From Haloarcula japonica DSM 6131 (GTDB taxonomy: Archaea > Halobacteriota > Halobacteria > Halobacteriales > Haloarculaceae), in NCBI RefSeq assembly GCF_000336635.1, contig NZ_AOLY01000045.1:1-64000 (forward strand): 64,000 nucleotides of DNA. The letters are read 5' to 3'. Made by a program: the position numbers and the translations under genes. This document shows positions 8,246 to 16,350 of this stretch, piece by piece (positions within the stretch are counted from its first letter, which is position 1; each line of letters begins with the position of its first letter). The notes below the pieces were generated by a model, which was not told where the DNA came from, searched no databases, and saw only the letters and a list, made by a program, of their open reading frames with translations.

Positions 8246-8595
8246 AACGAGATGTCGTCGTACTGCTCACCCGCGCGCCGTACGGCCGAGTCCACATCCC
8301 AGAGGGGCTGCGAGCGGCCCGTGGCATCGCGGCCGGTTTCGACATGCACGACGTGACCGTGATATTCACCCAAGACGGCGTGTACGGCGCTCGGGAGGCC
8401 GTCGACCGCGAGGCACTCAATATGACCGGGCACGTCGCCGACCTTGAGGAACAGGACGGACAGATGGTCGCGGACGAGGCGGCGATGGCCGAGCGCGGCG
8501 TTGACGAGACCGAAATCGCCGACGACGTGATGGTCTGGTCGGACGACCGCGTCACCGCCCGCATCCGCAACGCCGATAAGACACTGGATTTCTGA
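8242..8595 (+). CDS. DsrF/TusC-like relay subunit
   Basis: This 117-residue protein of the DsrE superfamily begins KRDVVVLLTRAPYGR and carries the FTQDGVYGAREAVD motif shared by DsrF and DsrH types. The ATG overlaps the preceding stop by 4 bases and the next gene starts 2 bases after its stop, so the three are one operon. By analogy it would form a complex with the DsrE- and DsrH-like neighbours. No cysteine is visible in it, so it is probably structural rather than a carrier. Confidence 0.78.
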   Translation: MKRDVVVLLTRAPYGRVHIPEGLRAARGIAAGFDMHDVTVIFTQDGVYGAREAVDREALNMTGHVADLEEQDGQMVADEAAMAERGVDETEIADDVMVWSDDRVTARIRNADKTLDF

Positions 8596-8597
8596 CA

Positions 8598-8843
8598 ATG
8601 CTGTATCTCATCGACAAACCGATGGCAGAAATCGGACTGCGTACTGCCGCCGGGGACCCCGAGGCACACGTCGTCCTGATTCAGGACGGCGTCTACCTCA
8701 CACCGGATATCGACGCACCCGTCTCAGCAGTCGCGAGAGACGTGGACGTGCGTGGTGTCTCGCTACCGCCGGATATCGACCGGATATCCTACCACGACGT
8801 GGTCGAAACCATCGTCGAGCAGGAGGTCAGGAGCTTCGTATGA
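8598..8843 (+). CDS. DsrH/TusB-like relay subunit
   Basis: The small 81-residue protein begins LYLIDKPMAEIGLR and has VVLIQDGVYL, the typical DsrH/TusB strand and loop. DsrH proteins usually carry one cysteine near the C-terminus; none is present here, which is a notable difference. The stop overlaps the start of the XdhC-YqeB gene by 4 bases, linking the relay set with cofactor maturation in one operon. Confidence 0.75.
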   Translation: MLYLIDKPMAEIGLRTAAGDPEAHVVLIQDGVYLTPDIDAPVSAVARDVDVRGVSLPPDIDRISYHDVVETIVEQEVRSFV

Positions 8844-10420
8844 GCCTGTTCGAACGACTCGACGAACTGGCTGCCCAGGGAGAGCCGGCGGCGCTCCTGA
8901 CTATCGTCCGCAAGGACGGTAGTGCGCCGCGGGACGTAGGAGACAAAATGGTCGTCACAAGCGACGAGGAGCATGGAACTATTGGCGGTGGCACGGTCGA
9001 GCATCTCGCCGTACAGGACGCCCGGTCGGTGCTCGCCGGGGCTGACGACCCCGGCGTCCGGACGTACGAACTCGAACGCGGCGGCAACACGGGCATGGTC
9101 TGTGGCGGCGAAATGGACGTGTTCATCGACCGCGTTCGCGGGCAAGCACGACTCTACATCGCCGGGGGCGGCCACATCAGCGTCGAGCTGGCCCCGCTGG
9201 CGGAGCGGCTGGGCTACGCCGTCACCGTGGTCGACGACCGCGAAGCATACGCCGACCCGGCGAAGTTCCCCGACGAGACGGACGTGATTCACGGTGACTA
9301 CGGCGATGTGCTCAGTGATTTGGAGATGGGAACCGAGACTGCCGTGGCCGTCGCAACGCGAAGCGGGACGTTCGACCAAGACGCTGTCGCTGCGGCGCTA
9401 GACGGCGAGGCTGGCTACGTCGGACTCGTCGCCAGCGAGACGAAAGCCGACCATGTCCTCGACTCACTCGCCAAATCAGGCTATGGGCATCGGGAACTCA
9501 GCCGAGTCCGGACGCCCGTCGGGCTCGACCTCGGCGGGAGCGGGCCGGCCGTCGTCGCGCTCTCGATTCTGTCCGAGGTCACCATGGACCGTCACGACGC
9601 CACCGGTGAGCGGGCGACACGGCTGGACCTCGATGACTTGGTCATCGTCCGCGGCGGCGGCGACCTCGGAAGCGGCGTTGTCTATCGCCTCCAGCAGGCC
9701 GACTTCCCAGTCATCGTCACCGAAGTAGAACAGCCAACAGTGGTCCGGCGGGCAGTCGCTTTCGGGTCTTCACTGTACGAAGACGAGGTGACGGTCGAGG
9801 GAGTCACGGGCCGAGCAGCAGCGGACATCGACGAGGCGCTCGAACTACTCGCCGACGATGTCGTTCCGGTACTCGTCGACCCAGAGGCAGCTGTTGCTGA
9901 CGACCTCGACGCCGCGATCCTCGTCGACGCGATCATGGCGAAGGGGGCGTTCGACACCGGCACGCGCCGGGGGGACGCCGACGTAGTAGTCGGGATGGGG
10001 CCCGGTTTCGAGGCCGGCGAAGACGTGGACGCTGTCGTCGAGACTGACCGCGGGCACGAGCTCGGCCGCGTTCTCTACGAGGGGGCAGCGAGCGAGTACG
10101 ACGGCGAACCCGGCGAGCGTCGCGGCTACACCCACGAGCGGGTGCTTCGTGCCCCGGCCGATGGTGAGTGGACACCGACAGTCGCCATCGGCGATAGTGT
10201 CACAGCCGGCGACGTTGTCGGCACTGTCGGCGACCAGCCGGTCGAAACCGAGATAGACGGGCTGGTTCGCGGCCTAGTTCACGGCGGCCTCGGTGTCAGC
10301 GAGGGTACCAAACTCGGCGATGTCGACCCCCGTGGTGAGTCTGTCGACCCAACGAAGATCTCCGACAAAGCGCTGTGTCTCGGCGGTGGCGTGCTGGAGG
10401 CAGTACTCCGGCTGCGGTAG
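8840..10420 (+). CDS. XdhC-YqeB fusion, molybdenum hydroxylase maturation protein
   Basis: This 526-residue protein joins two families. Residues 1 to about 250 match XdhC/CoxI proteins, which bind sulfurated molybdenum cofactor and insert it into hydroxylases; visible are GSAPRDVGDKM, GTIGGGTVEH, GNTGMVCGGEMDV and a Rossmann-like LYIAGGGHISVELAPLAERL. Residues from about 258 match the YqeB family of selenium-dependent molybdenum hydroxylase systems: VIVRGGGDLGSGVVYRL, TEVEQPTVVRRAVAF and VTVEGVTGRA. The two are often separate genes, so the fusion suggests they act at one step. It is last in the dsrEFH operon and ends 17 bases before selD, which converges from the other strand. Confidence 0.88.
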   Translation: MSLFERLDELAAQGEPAALLTIVRKDGSAPRDVGDKMVVTSDEEHGTIGGGTVEHLAVQDARSVLAGADDPGVRTYELERGGNTGMVCGGEMDVFIDRVRGQARLYIAGGGHISVELAPLAERLGYAVTVVDDREAYADPAKFPDETDVIHGDYGDVLSDLEMGTETAVAVATRSGTFDQDAVAAALDGEAGYVGLVASETKADHVLDSLAKSGYGHRELSRVRTPVGLDLGGSGPAVVALSILSEVTMDRHDATGERATRLDLDDLVIVRGGGDLGSGVVYRLQQADFPVIVTEVEQPTVVRRAVAFGSSLYEDEVTVEGVTGRAAADIDEALELLADDVVPVLVDPEAAVADDLDAAILVDAIMAKGAFDTGTRRGDADVVVGMGPGFEAGEDVDAVVETDRGHELGRVLYEGAASEYDGEPGERRGYTHERVLRAPADGEWTPTVAIGDSVTAGDVVGTVGDQPVETEIDGLVRGLVHGGLGVSEGTKLGDVDPRGESVDPTKISDKALCLGGGVLEAVLRLR

Positions 10421-10437
10421 AAGGCTCCTAATCGACG

Positions 10438-11466
10438 TTAGCGGCTGACTTCTTCAATAGTCGGGTCCACAAGCGAGACGCCGCGTCCGGCCGTAACACG
10501 GCCGACAGCTCGATAGAACACGTCGGCGTCGTCGAGCGCCGATTCGACGGCGTCAGTCGCAGTCGGTGGGACGGAGACGAACAGGCCGCCGCTGGTCTCC
10601 GCGCTCTCACCCACAGTCAGCCCGTATCCGAATAGTGCCGAGAGGGCGGGTGTTCCTGCGATGACCGGGAGGTGTGTCAGTTCGATACCGACGGTCGAGC
10701 GGTCGGCCACCACGCGGCTCTGTCCGACGAGGCCGAAGCCGGTAATGTCGGTCGCCGCGGTCGCGTATTCGCGACAAGCGAGCGCAGCGTCCCGGTTCGG
10801 GGTCGTCATCCACTCGATGGCATCCGACTCGATTTGGTCGAGTGGGCGGTCAGTAGCATCGGTGACCGTCTCGACGAACTGGTCGTCGGTCACGCGGGTC
10901 GCACCCATAGCCGGCTGTGTCCCGAGCGGTTTGGTCAGGTAGAGCCGGTCGCCAGGGCTGGCACCCTGCGAGGTGAGCAGAGCTTCGGGGCGTGCTATCG
11001 CTGAGATAGCTCCTCCGGCGAACGGCCACGGGCTCATGATGGTGTGGCCACCGGCGATAACGCCGTCCATTGCGTCCAGCGCGTCGGCCATGCCGGCGAG
11101 AATCGGCGCTGCGCTCTCGGTTAGTTCTCGTGGTAGGCCGAGGACGACCAGACAGTCAACGTTCTCGACCGCGCCCGTGGCGAACGCATCGCTGGCGGCG
11201 TTACAGGCGGCGATACGGCCGAAATCGTACGGATCGTCGACGATGGGCGTGAAGAAATCCACCGTCGAAACCAGCGCGAGGTCGTCGGTAAGTTTTCGCC
11301 CAGCGGCGTCCTCGCCGATGCCGAACAGCAACGCGTCGTTCTCACCGGTGAGGCCGGCGTCAGCGAGCAGCGAATCGAGGTCGCTCTGACCGACTTTGCA
11401 GGAACAGCCGTGGAGTTCCGTGTACTCCGTCAGGCGCGTCGTTTCGTCGTCACCGTCGGTTCCCAC
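10438..11466 (-). CDS. selD: Selenophosphate synthetase (selenide, water dikinase)
   Basis: The 342-residue protein has the SelD/PurM-like fold. Near the N-terminus, HGCSCKVGQ holds the catalytic Cys and Lys; further on come GIGEDAAG, VSTVDFFTPIVDDPY and VIAGGHTI, and TDITGFGLVGQ in the C-terminal half. It makes selenophosphate from selenide and ATP. The GTG at 11466 is chosen because it starts just after the TusA-like stop; the longer frame would run into that gene. No selA, selB or tRNA 2-selenouridine synthase gene is visible here, in line with the known orphan SelD of Haloarcula and a role in supplying selenium to the hydroxylases. Confidence 0.93.
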   Translation of the reverse strand: MGTDGDDETTRLTEYTELHGCSCKVGQSDLDSLLADAGLTGENDALLFGIGEDAAGRKLTDDLALVSTVDFFTPIVDDPYDFGRIAACNAASDAFATGAVENVDCLVVLGLPRELTESAAPILAGMADALDAMDGVIAGGHTIMSPWPFAGGAISAIARPEALLTSQGASPGDRLYLTKPLGTQPAMGATRVTDDQFVETVTDATDRPLDQIESDAIEWMTTPNRDAALACREYATAATDITGFGLVGQSRVVADRSTVGIELTHLPVIAGTPALSALFGYGLTVGESAETSGGLFVSVPPTATDAVESALDDADVFYRAVGRVTAGRGVSLVDPTIEEVSR

Positions 11467-11468
11467 AC

Positions 11469-11717
11469 TCAGGCCTCCGATAGCGACGCCATCTCGGTCA
11501 CCCGGAGTTCGAGTTCGAACTCGCCGGACTCGCCAGCGGTCTCCGCGGTCGTCACATCGATGCCGTGGGTCGTACACATCCGACGGAGGTTCTCCTCGGC
11601 CGGTGGGTAATCACCACGGACGACGAGCGTCTCGCCGGTGTCGAGGTCAGAAAGCGCCTGGCGGACAATGAGCGCCGGCCGGGGACAGATTTCACCACGA
11701 ACGTCTACGCGGGCCAT
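11469..11717 (-). CDS. TusA/SirA-like sulfur (selenium) carrier
   Basis: This 82-residue protein carries the TusA signature VRGEICPRPALIVRQAL, with CPxP supplying the persulfide cysteine. TusA-like proteins (YedF in selenium loci) carry activated sulfur or selenium to partners. It is the first gene of a two-gene minus-strand operon with selD, which starts 2 bases after its stop. Together with DsrEFH on the other strand it completes a relay set. Confidence 0.87.
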   Translation of the reverse strand: MARVDVRGEICPRPALIVRQALSDLDTGETLVVRGDYPPAEENLRRMCTTHGIDVTTAETAGESGEFELELRVTEMASLSEA

Positions 11718-11740
11718 ACCGGTACGTGTGTCACTAGGTC

Positions 11741-11749
11741 ACAAAAACG
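11741..11749 (-). promoter_or_regulatory. TATA element for tusA-like/selD operon
   Basis: On the minus strand this reads CGTTTTTGT, centred 28 bases before the ATG at 11717. It fits a leaderless transcript. Confidence 0.5.
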
Positions 11750-11781
11750 CTATCGCCGCCACACGTCGTTGTCCCGGCAAG

Positions 11782-11789
11782 CTATTTTT
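11782..11789 (+). promoter_or_regulatory. TATA element for yqeC
   Basis: CTATTTTT is centred 27 bases before the ATG at 11812. The 94-base gap holds back-to-back promoters for the selD and yqeC operons. Confidence 0.55.
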
Positions 11790-11811
11790 GTGCGTCCTGT
11801 GGAGCGACCGT

Positions 11812-12597
11812 ATGCATCTGGCTGCTGCGCTGGACTTAGGTTCCAGCGCTGCTATCGCCTTTGTCGGGGCCGGCGGGAAGAAAACCGCGATGGGACAGCT
11901 GACGGGCGAAGGAACCGACGAGGGGTACGACGTGGGCTACACGACGACGACAGCGATGCCGCCACCGCCCCACCTGCCCCTGACGCTCACAGGCCCAGAA
12001 GAGTGGCGAACCGACCTCGAAGCACATGACCCGCCGATTGCCCTCGCTCGCGAGGAGGTAGCCGATCCGGCGCGAGTCGACCGGAAGGTTCGCGGGTTCG
12101 AGGCGAGTGTGGTGGACCAGCTATCCGAGGCCGGACTGTTCGACTGGCTGCTCGTCAAGGCTGACGGGGCACGCAGACGGGAGTTCAAAGCGCCTGGCGA
12201 TGGGGAACCAGTCGTCCCGAGTACCGCGACCCACGTCGTCCCGGTCGCTTCGGTCGCCGCCGTCAGTGAAGTGCTGACGACGGACGTGGTTCATCGACCG
12301 GAGCGGGTAACGGATATCACCGACATCGATATTGGCGACACGATCACCGCGGCGGCTGTCGGAACAGTGCTCACACATCCCGACGGTGGCCTCCGAAACG
12401 CGCCAGCCGAGGCCTCTGTGATACCGTTAGTCAACAAAGCGGATACCGAACCACAGCGTCGTATCGCTACAGACGTACTCGCACACGCACTTTCACAGAC
12501 AGAGCGGTGTTCTCGGGGCGTCATTACGTCGTTCGAGTCAGATGTCTGTGAAGTGGTCTCAGCGGCGGATATAAAGGAGGAAGGGCGCGATGACTGA
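11812..12597 (+). CDS. yqeC: YqeC-type selenium cofactor biosynthesis protein
   Basis: The 261-residue product fits the YqeC family, a marker of selenium-dependent molybdenum hydroxylase loci. It has a P-loop-like GAGGKKT at residues 19-25, KADGARRREFKAP near 120 and VNKAD near 210. YqeC is thought to help make or insert the labile selenium cofactor; the chemistry is not settled. The ATG at 11812 follows a TATA element at the leaderless distance. It is followed by the MocA-type gene with a 42-base gap, probably in one transcript. Confidence 0.87.
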   Translation: MHLAAALDLGSSAAIAFVGAGGKKTAMGQLTGEGTDEGYDVGYTTTTAMPPPPHLPLTLTGPEEWRTDLEAHDPPIALAREEVADPARVDRKVRGFEASVVDQLSEAGLFDWLLVKADGARRREFKAPGDGEPVVPSTATHVVPVASVAAVSEVLTTDVVHRPERVTDITDIDIGDTITAAAVGTVLTHPDGGLRNAPAEASVIPLVNKADTEPQRRIATDVLAHALSQTERCSRGVITSFESDVCEVVSAADIKEEGRDD

Positions 12598-12639
12598 ATC
12601 CGGGGAAACAACTGGTATTGTTACGAGACGAGGGCAATC

Positions 12640-13257
12640 ATGAACAGCCAGCACCGGAGTAGAGTCGGCGGCGTCATCCTCGCCGCTGGGAGGAGCGCAC
12701 GGTACGAGTCGGGTAACAAACTGCTGGCGACTATCGACGGGGAGGCGGTCGTCCGACAGGTGGCCGAAACCGCCTGTGAGTCATCGCTATCGGACGTTGT
12801 CGCTGTCCTCGGATACGAAAACGTGGCCGTGGCTGAGGCGCTGGACGGCCTATCTCTTTCGTTTCGCCATAACGACGATTACGCGGCCGGCCAGAGTACG
12901 TCAGTTCGACACGGCGTCGAGTTCGCCCATTCGGCCGACTGGGACGCCACCCTGTTCCTGCTTGGCGATATGCCGTTCGTACGCGCCGAAACCGTCGAGG
13001 AGCTTCTCGAAACGTACCGGACAGGAACGGCAACTATTGTCGTTCCTGAGTACGAGGCGACGCGGGGAAATCCGGTGCTTTTCGACAGGTGCCACTTCGA
13101 TGCACTCGCCTCGGTCTCCGGCGACCGCGGCGGGCGAGAGATTATCGAGACCGCCGAGAAAACAGCGTTCGTTGAAGTTGGGGACCCTGGAGTCCACTGG
13201 GATATCGACACCGAGGCTAACCTCGCCGAATTCGCGGACCGCCGCGACGGCCTGTGA
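12640..13257 (+). CDS. mocA: MocA-type molybdenum cofactor nucleotidyltransferase
   Basis: This 205-residue protein of the MobA/MocA-like NTP-transferase family has the nucleotide-binding start GGVILAAGRSARY (residues 10-22), a lysine in NKLLA, and GDMPF at 109-113. MocA attaches CMP to molybdopterin, giving the cytosine dinucleotide cofactor used by many hydroxylases of this family; a MobA-like GTP preference cannot be excluded from sequence alone. Its place between yqeC and ridA fits cofactor supply to the two hydroxylases. Confidence 0.87.
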   Translation: MNSQHRSRVGGVILAAGRSARYESGNKLLATIDGEAVVRQVAETACESSLSDVVAVLGYENVAVAEALDGLSLSFRHNDDYAAGQSTSVRHGVEFAHSADWDATLFLLGDMPFVRAETVEELLETYRTGTATIVVPEYEATRGNPVLFDRCHFDALASVSGDRGGREIIETAEKTAFVEVGDPGVHWDIDTEANLAEFADRRDGL

Positions 13258-13264
13258 ATTTAAG
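13257..13264 (+). promoter_or_regulatory. TATA element for ridA
   Basis: AATTTAAG overlaps the stop of the mocA-like gene and is centred 29 bases before the ridA start. ridA therefore probably has its own leaderless promoter. Confidence 0.5.
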
Positions 13265-13289
13265 ATGGTGATGGTGGAACATTCGACTG

Positions 13290-13670
13290 ATGAAACGGAC
13301 CATCAGCACGACCGATGCCCCCGATGCGGTCGGCGCGTACAGTCAGGCAACGACAGACGGATCGCTCGTGTTCACCGCGGGCCAGATTCCGATGACGTCC
13401 GACGGCGATCTGCTGGACGACGAACCGATAGCGACGCAGGCGGAACAGGCGCTATCGAACGTCGAAGCGGTACTGGCAGCCGAGGGACTGGAGATGAGTG
13501 ACGTGCTGAAGGTGACCGTCTTTCTCGACGATATCGGCGATTTCGAGGCTATGAACGATACGTATGCCAGCTTCTTCGACGAAGCGCCACCGGCCCGAAG
13601 CGCAGTCGAGGTCGCAAATCTGCCAAAGGGTGTCGGCGTCGAAATCGAAGCTATCGCGACGAGCGATTGA
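13290..13670 (+). CDS. ridA: RidA-family enamine/imine deaminase
   Basis: The 126-residue RidA/YjgF protein shows AVGAYSQAT near the N-terminus, FTAGQIP, the VTVFLDD strand and PARSAVEVANLPKGVGVEIEA with the family arginine at the trimer interface. RidA proteins hydrolyse reactive enamines and imines; members also occur in pyrimidine and purine breakdown clusters. Its position between cofactor genes and the ABC importer suggests removal of reactive intermediates of N-heterocycle catabolism, but general housekeeping is possible. Confidence 0.9.
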   Translation: MKRTISTTDAPDAVGAYSQATTDGSLVFTAGQIPMTSDGDLLDDEPIATQAEQALSNVEAVLAAEGLEMSDVLKVTVFLDDIGDFEAMNDTYASFFDEAPPARSAVEVANLPKGVGVEIEAIATSD

Positions 13671-13698
13671 GACAGACAGACACGCACTGCTGTTGTGG

Positions 13699-13719
13699 GC
13701 CACATAGCCGGGATGTGGC
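13699..13719. promoter_or_regulatory. Palindrome GCCACAT-7-ATGTGGC before phnD-like gene
   Basis: Perfect 7-base arms are spaced by 7 bases and end just before an AACTTTCAAG TATA-like element (13726-13735), which lies 30 bases before the ATG at 13760. Bound protein would touch or block the basal promoter. The arms match those at 514-529 and 17757-17772. Confidence 0.55.
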
Positions 13720-13759
13720 GCACGCAACTTTCAAGACCGGCGACTCGCATCACAGCGTC

Positions 13760-14635
13760 ATGCGACCCACGAGGCGTGAATTTCTGGGTACAGCGGCAGC
13801 GCTTTCGCTGTCGGGCTGTCTCGGAGGGACGGCGGCACCGACGCTGACGGTCGGCGTCGTGCCCGACGTGGACCCGGATACCGCCATCGAACAGAACACC
13901 GAACTCGCGACGTATCTGGCGACAGAACTCGACGTCGAGACCGAGTTACGTACAGCGGCTGACTACGCCGGGATGGTCCAGGCAATGGGGGCGGGACAGG
14001 TCGACATCGCCTACTACGGCGGTGTGTCGTACATTCTGGCCCATCGTCGAGCGGATGCAAAGCCAGTCGTCGTCGGGTCACGGAACGGACAGACGGAGTG
14101 GCACTCCGCGTTCATCGCCCCGTCAGACAGTGACCTGACAGAGATGACGGACATGGTCGAAGCCGCAAGCGAGACCGAACTGGTGTTCGGCGACCCGCTC
14201 TCGACCAGCGGAACCGTGATGCCGACGTACCACCTGCAGACGGAGTACAATCTACATACCCACGCGTTCGAACAGGTCACACACGTCGGTGCCCACGACG
14301 CAACGGCGGAGACAGTCGGTCAGACCAACGGTGTCGTCGGGGCGCTGAACGCCCGCATCTATGACAGACTACTCGCAGACGACGCCGTTGAAGGGGTGCG
14401 AGAGCTATGGCGGACTCCCGGTTTCCCGGATTACCCGTGGGCCGTCGCCCCGTCGCTGGAGGCGACGACGGCGGACGCTGTTCAGACGGCGTTTACGACC
14501 CTCGACTCGAAAGGGCGAACGGATATTCTCGACCAGCAGGCCGTCGACCAGTACGTCGAGGTGAGCCACGACGCGTTCACATCGCTGGAAACGGCCGTCG
14601 AGATGGCTGGCATCGAACAGGGAGACGACGGGTGA
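13760..14635 (+). CDS. phnD: PhnD-family substrate-binding lipoprotein of ABC importer
   Basis: This 291-residue extracellular binding protein starts with a Tat lipoprotein signal: RRE at residues 5-7 and SLSGC with Cys20 as the lipid-anchoring residue. The rest matches the PhnD/SsuA/transferrin-like fold: [31 protein letters not shown] and [17 protein letters not shown]. PhnD-type proteins bind phosphonate, phosphite or related oxyanions. With no C-P lyase genes in this locus, a selenium, sulfur or other oxyanion or an organic ligand is as likely. The start codon at 13760 fits the TATA element and signal peptide. Confidence 0.88.
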   Translation: MRPTRREFLGTAAALSLSGCLGGTAAPTLTVGVVPDVDPDTAIEQNTELATYLATELDVETELRTAADYAGMVQAMGAGQVDIAYYGGVSYILAHRRADAKPVVVGSRNGQTEWHSAFIAPSDSDLTEMTDMVEAASETELVFGDPLSTSGTVMPTYHLQTEYNLHTHAFEQVTHVGAHDATAETVGQTNGVVGALNARIYDRLLADDAVEGVRELWRTPGFPDYPWAVAPSLEATTADAVQTAFTTLDSKGRTDILDQQAVDQYVEVSHDAFTSLETAVEMAGIEQGDDG

Positions 14636-15453
14636 AAAACGAGCACGCAGCGCGTCCAGAGGGGAAACAGACAGGCCACGGGCTCCTTTTCGATGGTGTC
14701 ACCAAGGGGTTCGGCGGGAAAGTTGCGGTGCGGGATGTCTCGCTCAGCCTGAATGCCGGTGAACGGGTCGCCGTCATCGGGCCCTCAGGAGCCGGCAAGA
14801 CCACGCTTCTCAGGCTGGCAGCCGGCGCATTACGGCCCGATGCAGGAGCGGTGACGTTCAACGGGAGCAGTGTTACGGGTTCGACCACGACGCTTGCGTA
14901 TCAGGGAGAGACGCTCGTGGACCGGCGGACGGCACTGTCGAACGTCCTCACTGGGCGCATCGGAGCCCTGTCCTGGCTCCGTGGCTTCATCGAGCCACTG
15001 CTTCCCCGGCACCCAGAGCCAGCCCTCGAACGACTCGGTGCCGTCGGGCTGGTCGAACGGGCCGATGTCCCCGTGAAATCGTTGAGCGCTGGCGAACGCC
15101 AGCGGGTCGCCTTCGCACGGGCCCTCATGCAGGATACCGCGGTCGTGTTGGCCGACGAGCCGACAGCGAATCTTGACCCCAGCTCCCGCCGGAACGTTAT
15201 CGACGTGCTCGACGCCGCCCTCAACGGGGAGCTGCTGATCACCGTCCTCCACGACGTTGACCTGGCACTGAAGCACTTCGACCGGATCGTCGGCATGGCT
15301 GACGGCCTGGTCAGGTTCGATACGCCCGCGCCGGCGGTGACCGACGATCAACTGGATTCCCTCTTTGCAGCGGGCGCATCCACGCCCGATACCGACGCCG
15401 AGGGAACAGGGACGGAGAAAGAGAGTGAGGCTCCGGTTCCGCGGTATGTCTGA
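14632..15453 (+). CDS. phnC: PhnC-type ABC transporter ATP-binding protein
   Basis: This 273-residue ATPase has Walker [10 protein letters not shown] (residues 50-58), the signature [15 protein letters not shown] and Walker B VVLADEP followed by TANLDP. It powers the importer formed with the neighbouring binding and permease proteins. The GTG at 14632 overlaps the phnD-like stop by 4 bases, and its own stop overlaps the permease start by 8 bases, so the three are coupled. The 30 or so C-terminal residues after the core are acidic and likely disordered. Confidence 0.9.
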   Translation: MKNEHAARPEGKQTGHGLLFDGVTKGFGGKVAVRDVSLSLNAGERVAVIGPSGAGKTTLLRLAAGALRPDAGAVTFNGSSVTGSTTTLAYQGETLVDRRTALSNVLTGRIGALSWLRGFIEPLLPRHPEPALERLGAVGLVERADVPVKSLSAGERQRVAFARALMQDTAVVLADEPTANLDPSSRRNVIDVLDAALNGELLITVLHDVDLALKHFDRIVGMADGLVRFDTPAPAVTDDQLDSLFAAGASTPDTDAEGTGTEKESEAPVPRYV

Positions 15454-16324
15454 GAGATATGGCGGTTCAGACGCTACCCAGCGTGCTTCCTCCGGACCAT
15501 CGAAACGCCAACTCACGACACTACTCGGCGGCTGTGTCATCCTGGCGGCCGCGGCGTGGATCGCCGAAGTAGACCCGCTGGCCCTGTTCACCGCTGGAGC
15601 GCGCGAGCAGATGGTCGCGTTCGTCGCCGAGGGCGTGCCGCCGGAGACTGGCCGTGAATACCTGCTGGGACGAAGCCTTCGTGAGGGCCTGCTGTGGGCT
15701 GTCGTCGAAACCCTGGCCATCAGCGTTGTCGGAACCACGCTCGCCGTCGCGCTCGCCGTCCCACTCGGTCTGACCAGTGCCGCCACCGTCACCCACCGCG
15801 GCCCGCTGTACAGGAACGCCTCAGCCGGCCGTATCGCCGTCGGACGCGGGCTCTATCACACCAGCCGAACCGTGCTCAGCTTCCTGCGCTCCGTTCCCGG
15901 CATCGTCTGGGGGTTCCTGTTCGTTACCGCTATCGGCCTCGGCCCGTTTGCGGGTGTGCTCGCGCTGGCGGTTCACAACGCCGGTGTCTTGGGAAAGCTG
16001 TACGCCGACTTCCTTGAAGACACGGACCCGATGACGATAGAGGCGGTTGCCGGGAGCGGCGCGACACGTCTGCAGGCAGTCTGTCACGGGATGGTCCCGC
16101 AGGTGACGCCTACAATCGCCTCGTACACGCTGTACCGCTGGGAGTGTACTATTCGGTCGGCCGCCATTTTCGGGTTCGTGGGTGCGGGCGGCGTCGGGTA
16201 CTATCTCGTCATCACCATTCAGCGGTTGCAGTACGGGAAACTCTCGACAGCTATCCTCGCCGTGTTTGCGCTGGTCGTCACGAGCGACTGGCTCGGCTCT
16301 CGGTTGCGGACGCGGCTCGGCTGA
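15446..16324 (+). CDS. phnE: PhnE-type ABC transporter permease
   Basis: The 292-residue membrane protein has about six predicted helices and the binding-protein-dependent permease EAA loop ([13 protein letters not shown], about residues 195-207), which docks on the ATPase. It follows the ATPase with an 8-base overlap. In PhnE fashion it starts with a long cytoplasmic end, one helix, a periplasmic loop and then the conserved permease core. The substrate is set by the binding protein and is unknown. It converges with the amidohydrolase; 26 bases separate them. Confidence 0.88.
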   Translation: MSERYGGSDATQRASSGPSKRQLTTLLGGCVILAAAAWIAEVDPLALFTAGAREQMVAFVAEGVPPETGREYLLGRSLREGLLWAVVETLAISVVGTTLAVALAVPLGLTSAATVTHRGPLYRNASAGRIAVGRGLYHTSRTVLSFLRSVPGIVWGFLFVTAIGLGPFAGVLALAVHNAGVLGKLYADFLEDTDPMTIEAVAGSGATRLQAVCHGMVPQVTPTIASYTLYRWECTIRSAAIFGFVGAGGVGYYLVITIQRLQYGKLSTAILAVFALVVTSDWLGSRLRTRLG

Positions 16325-16350
16325 CCATCGGGCGAGAAACGACAGGTCCG

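Noticed and set aside
10438-11466. In-frame TGA/selenocysteine in the hydroxylases or SelD
   Set aside because: SelD has cysteine at the catalytic position and neither hydroxylase frame is interrupted, so no selenoprotein need be invoked.
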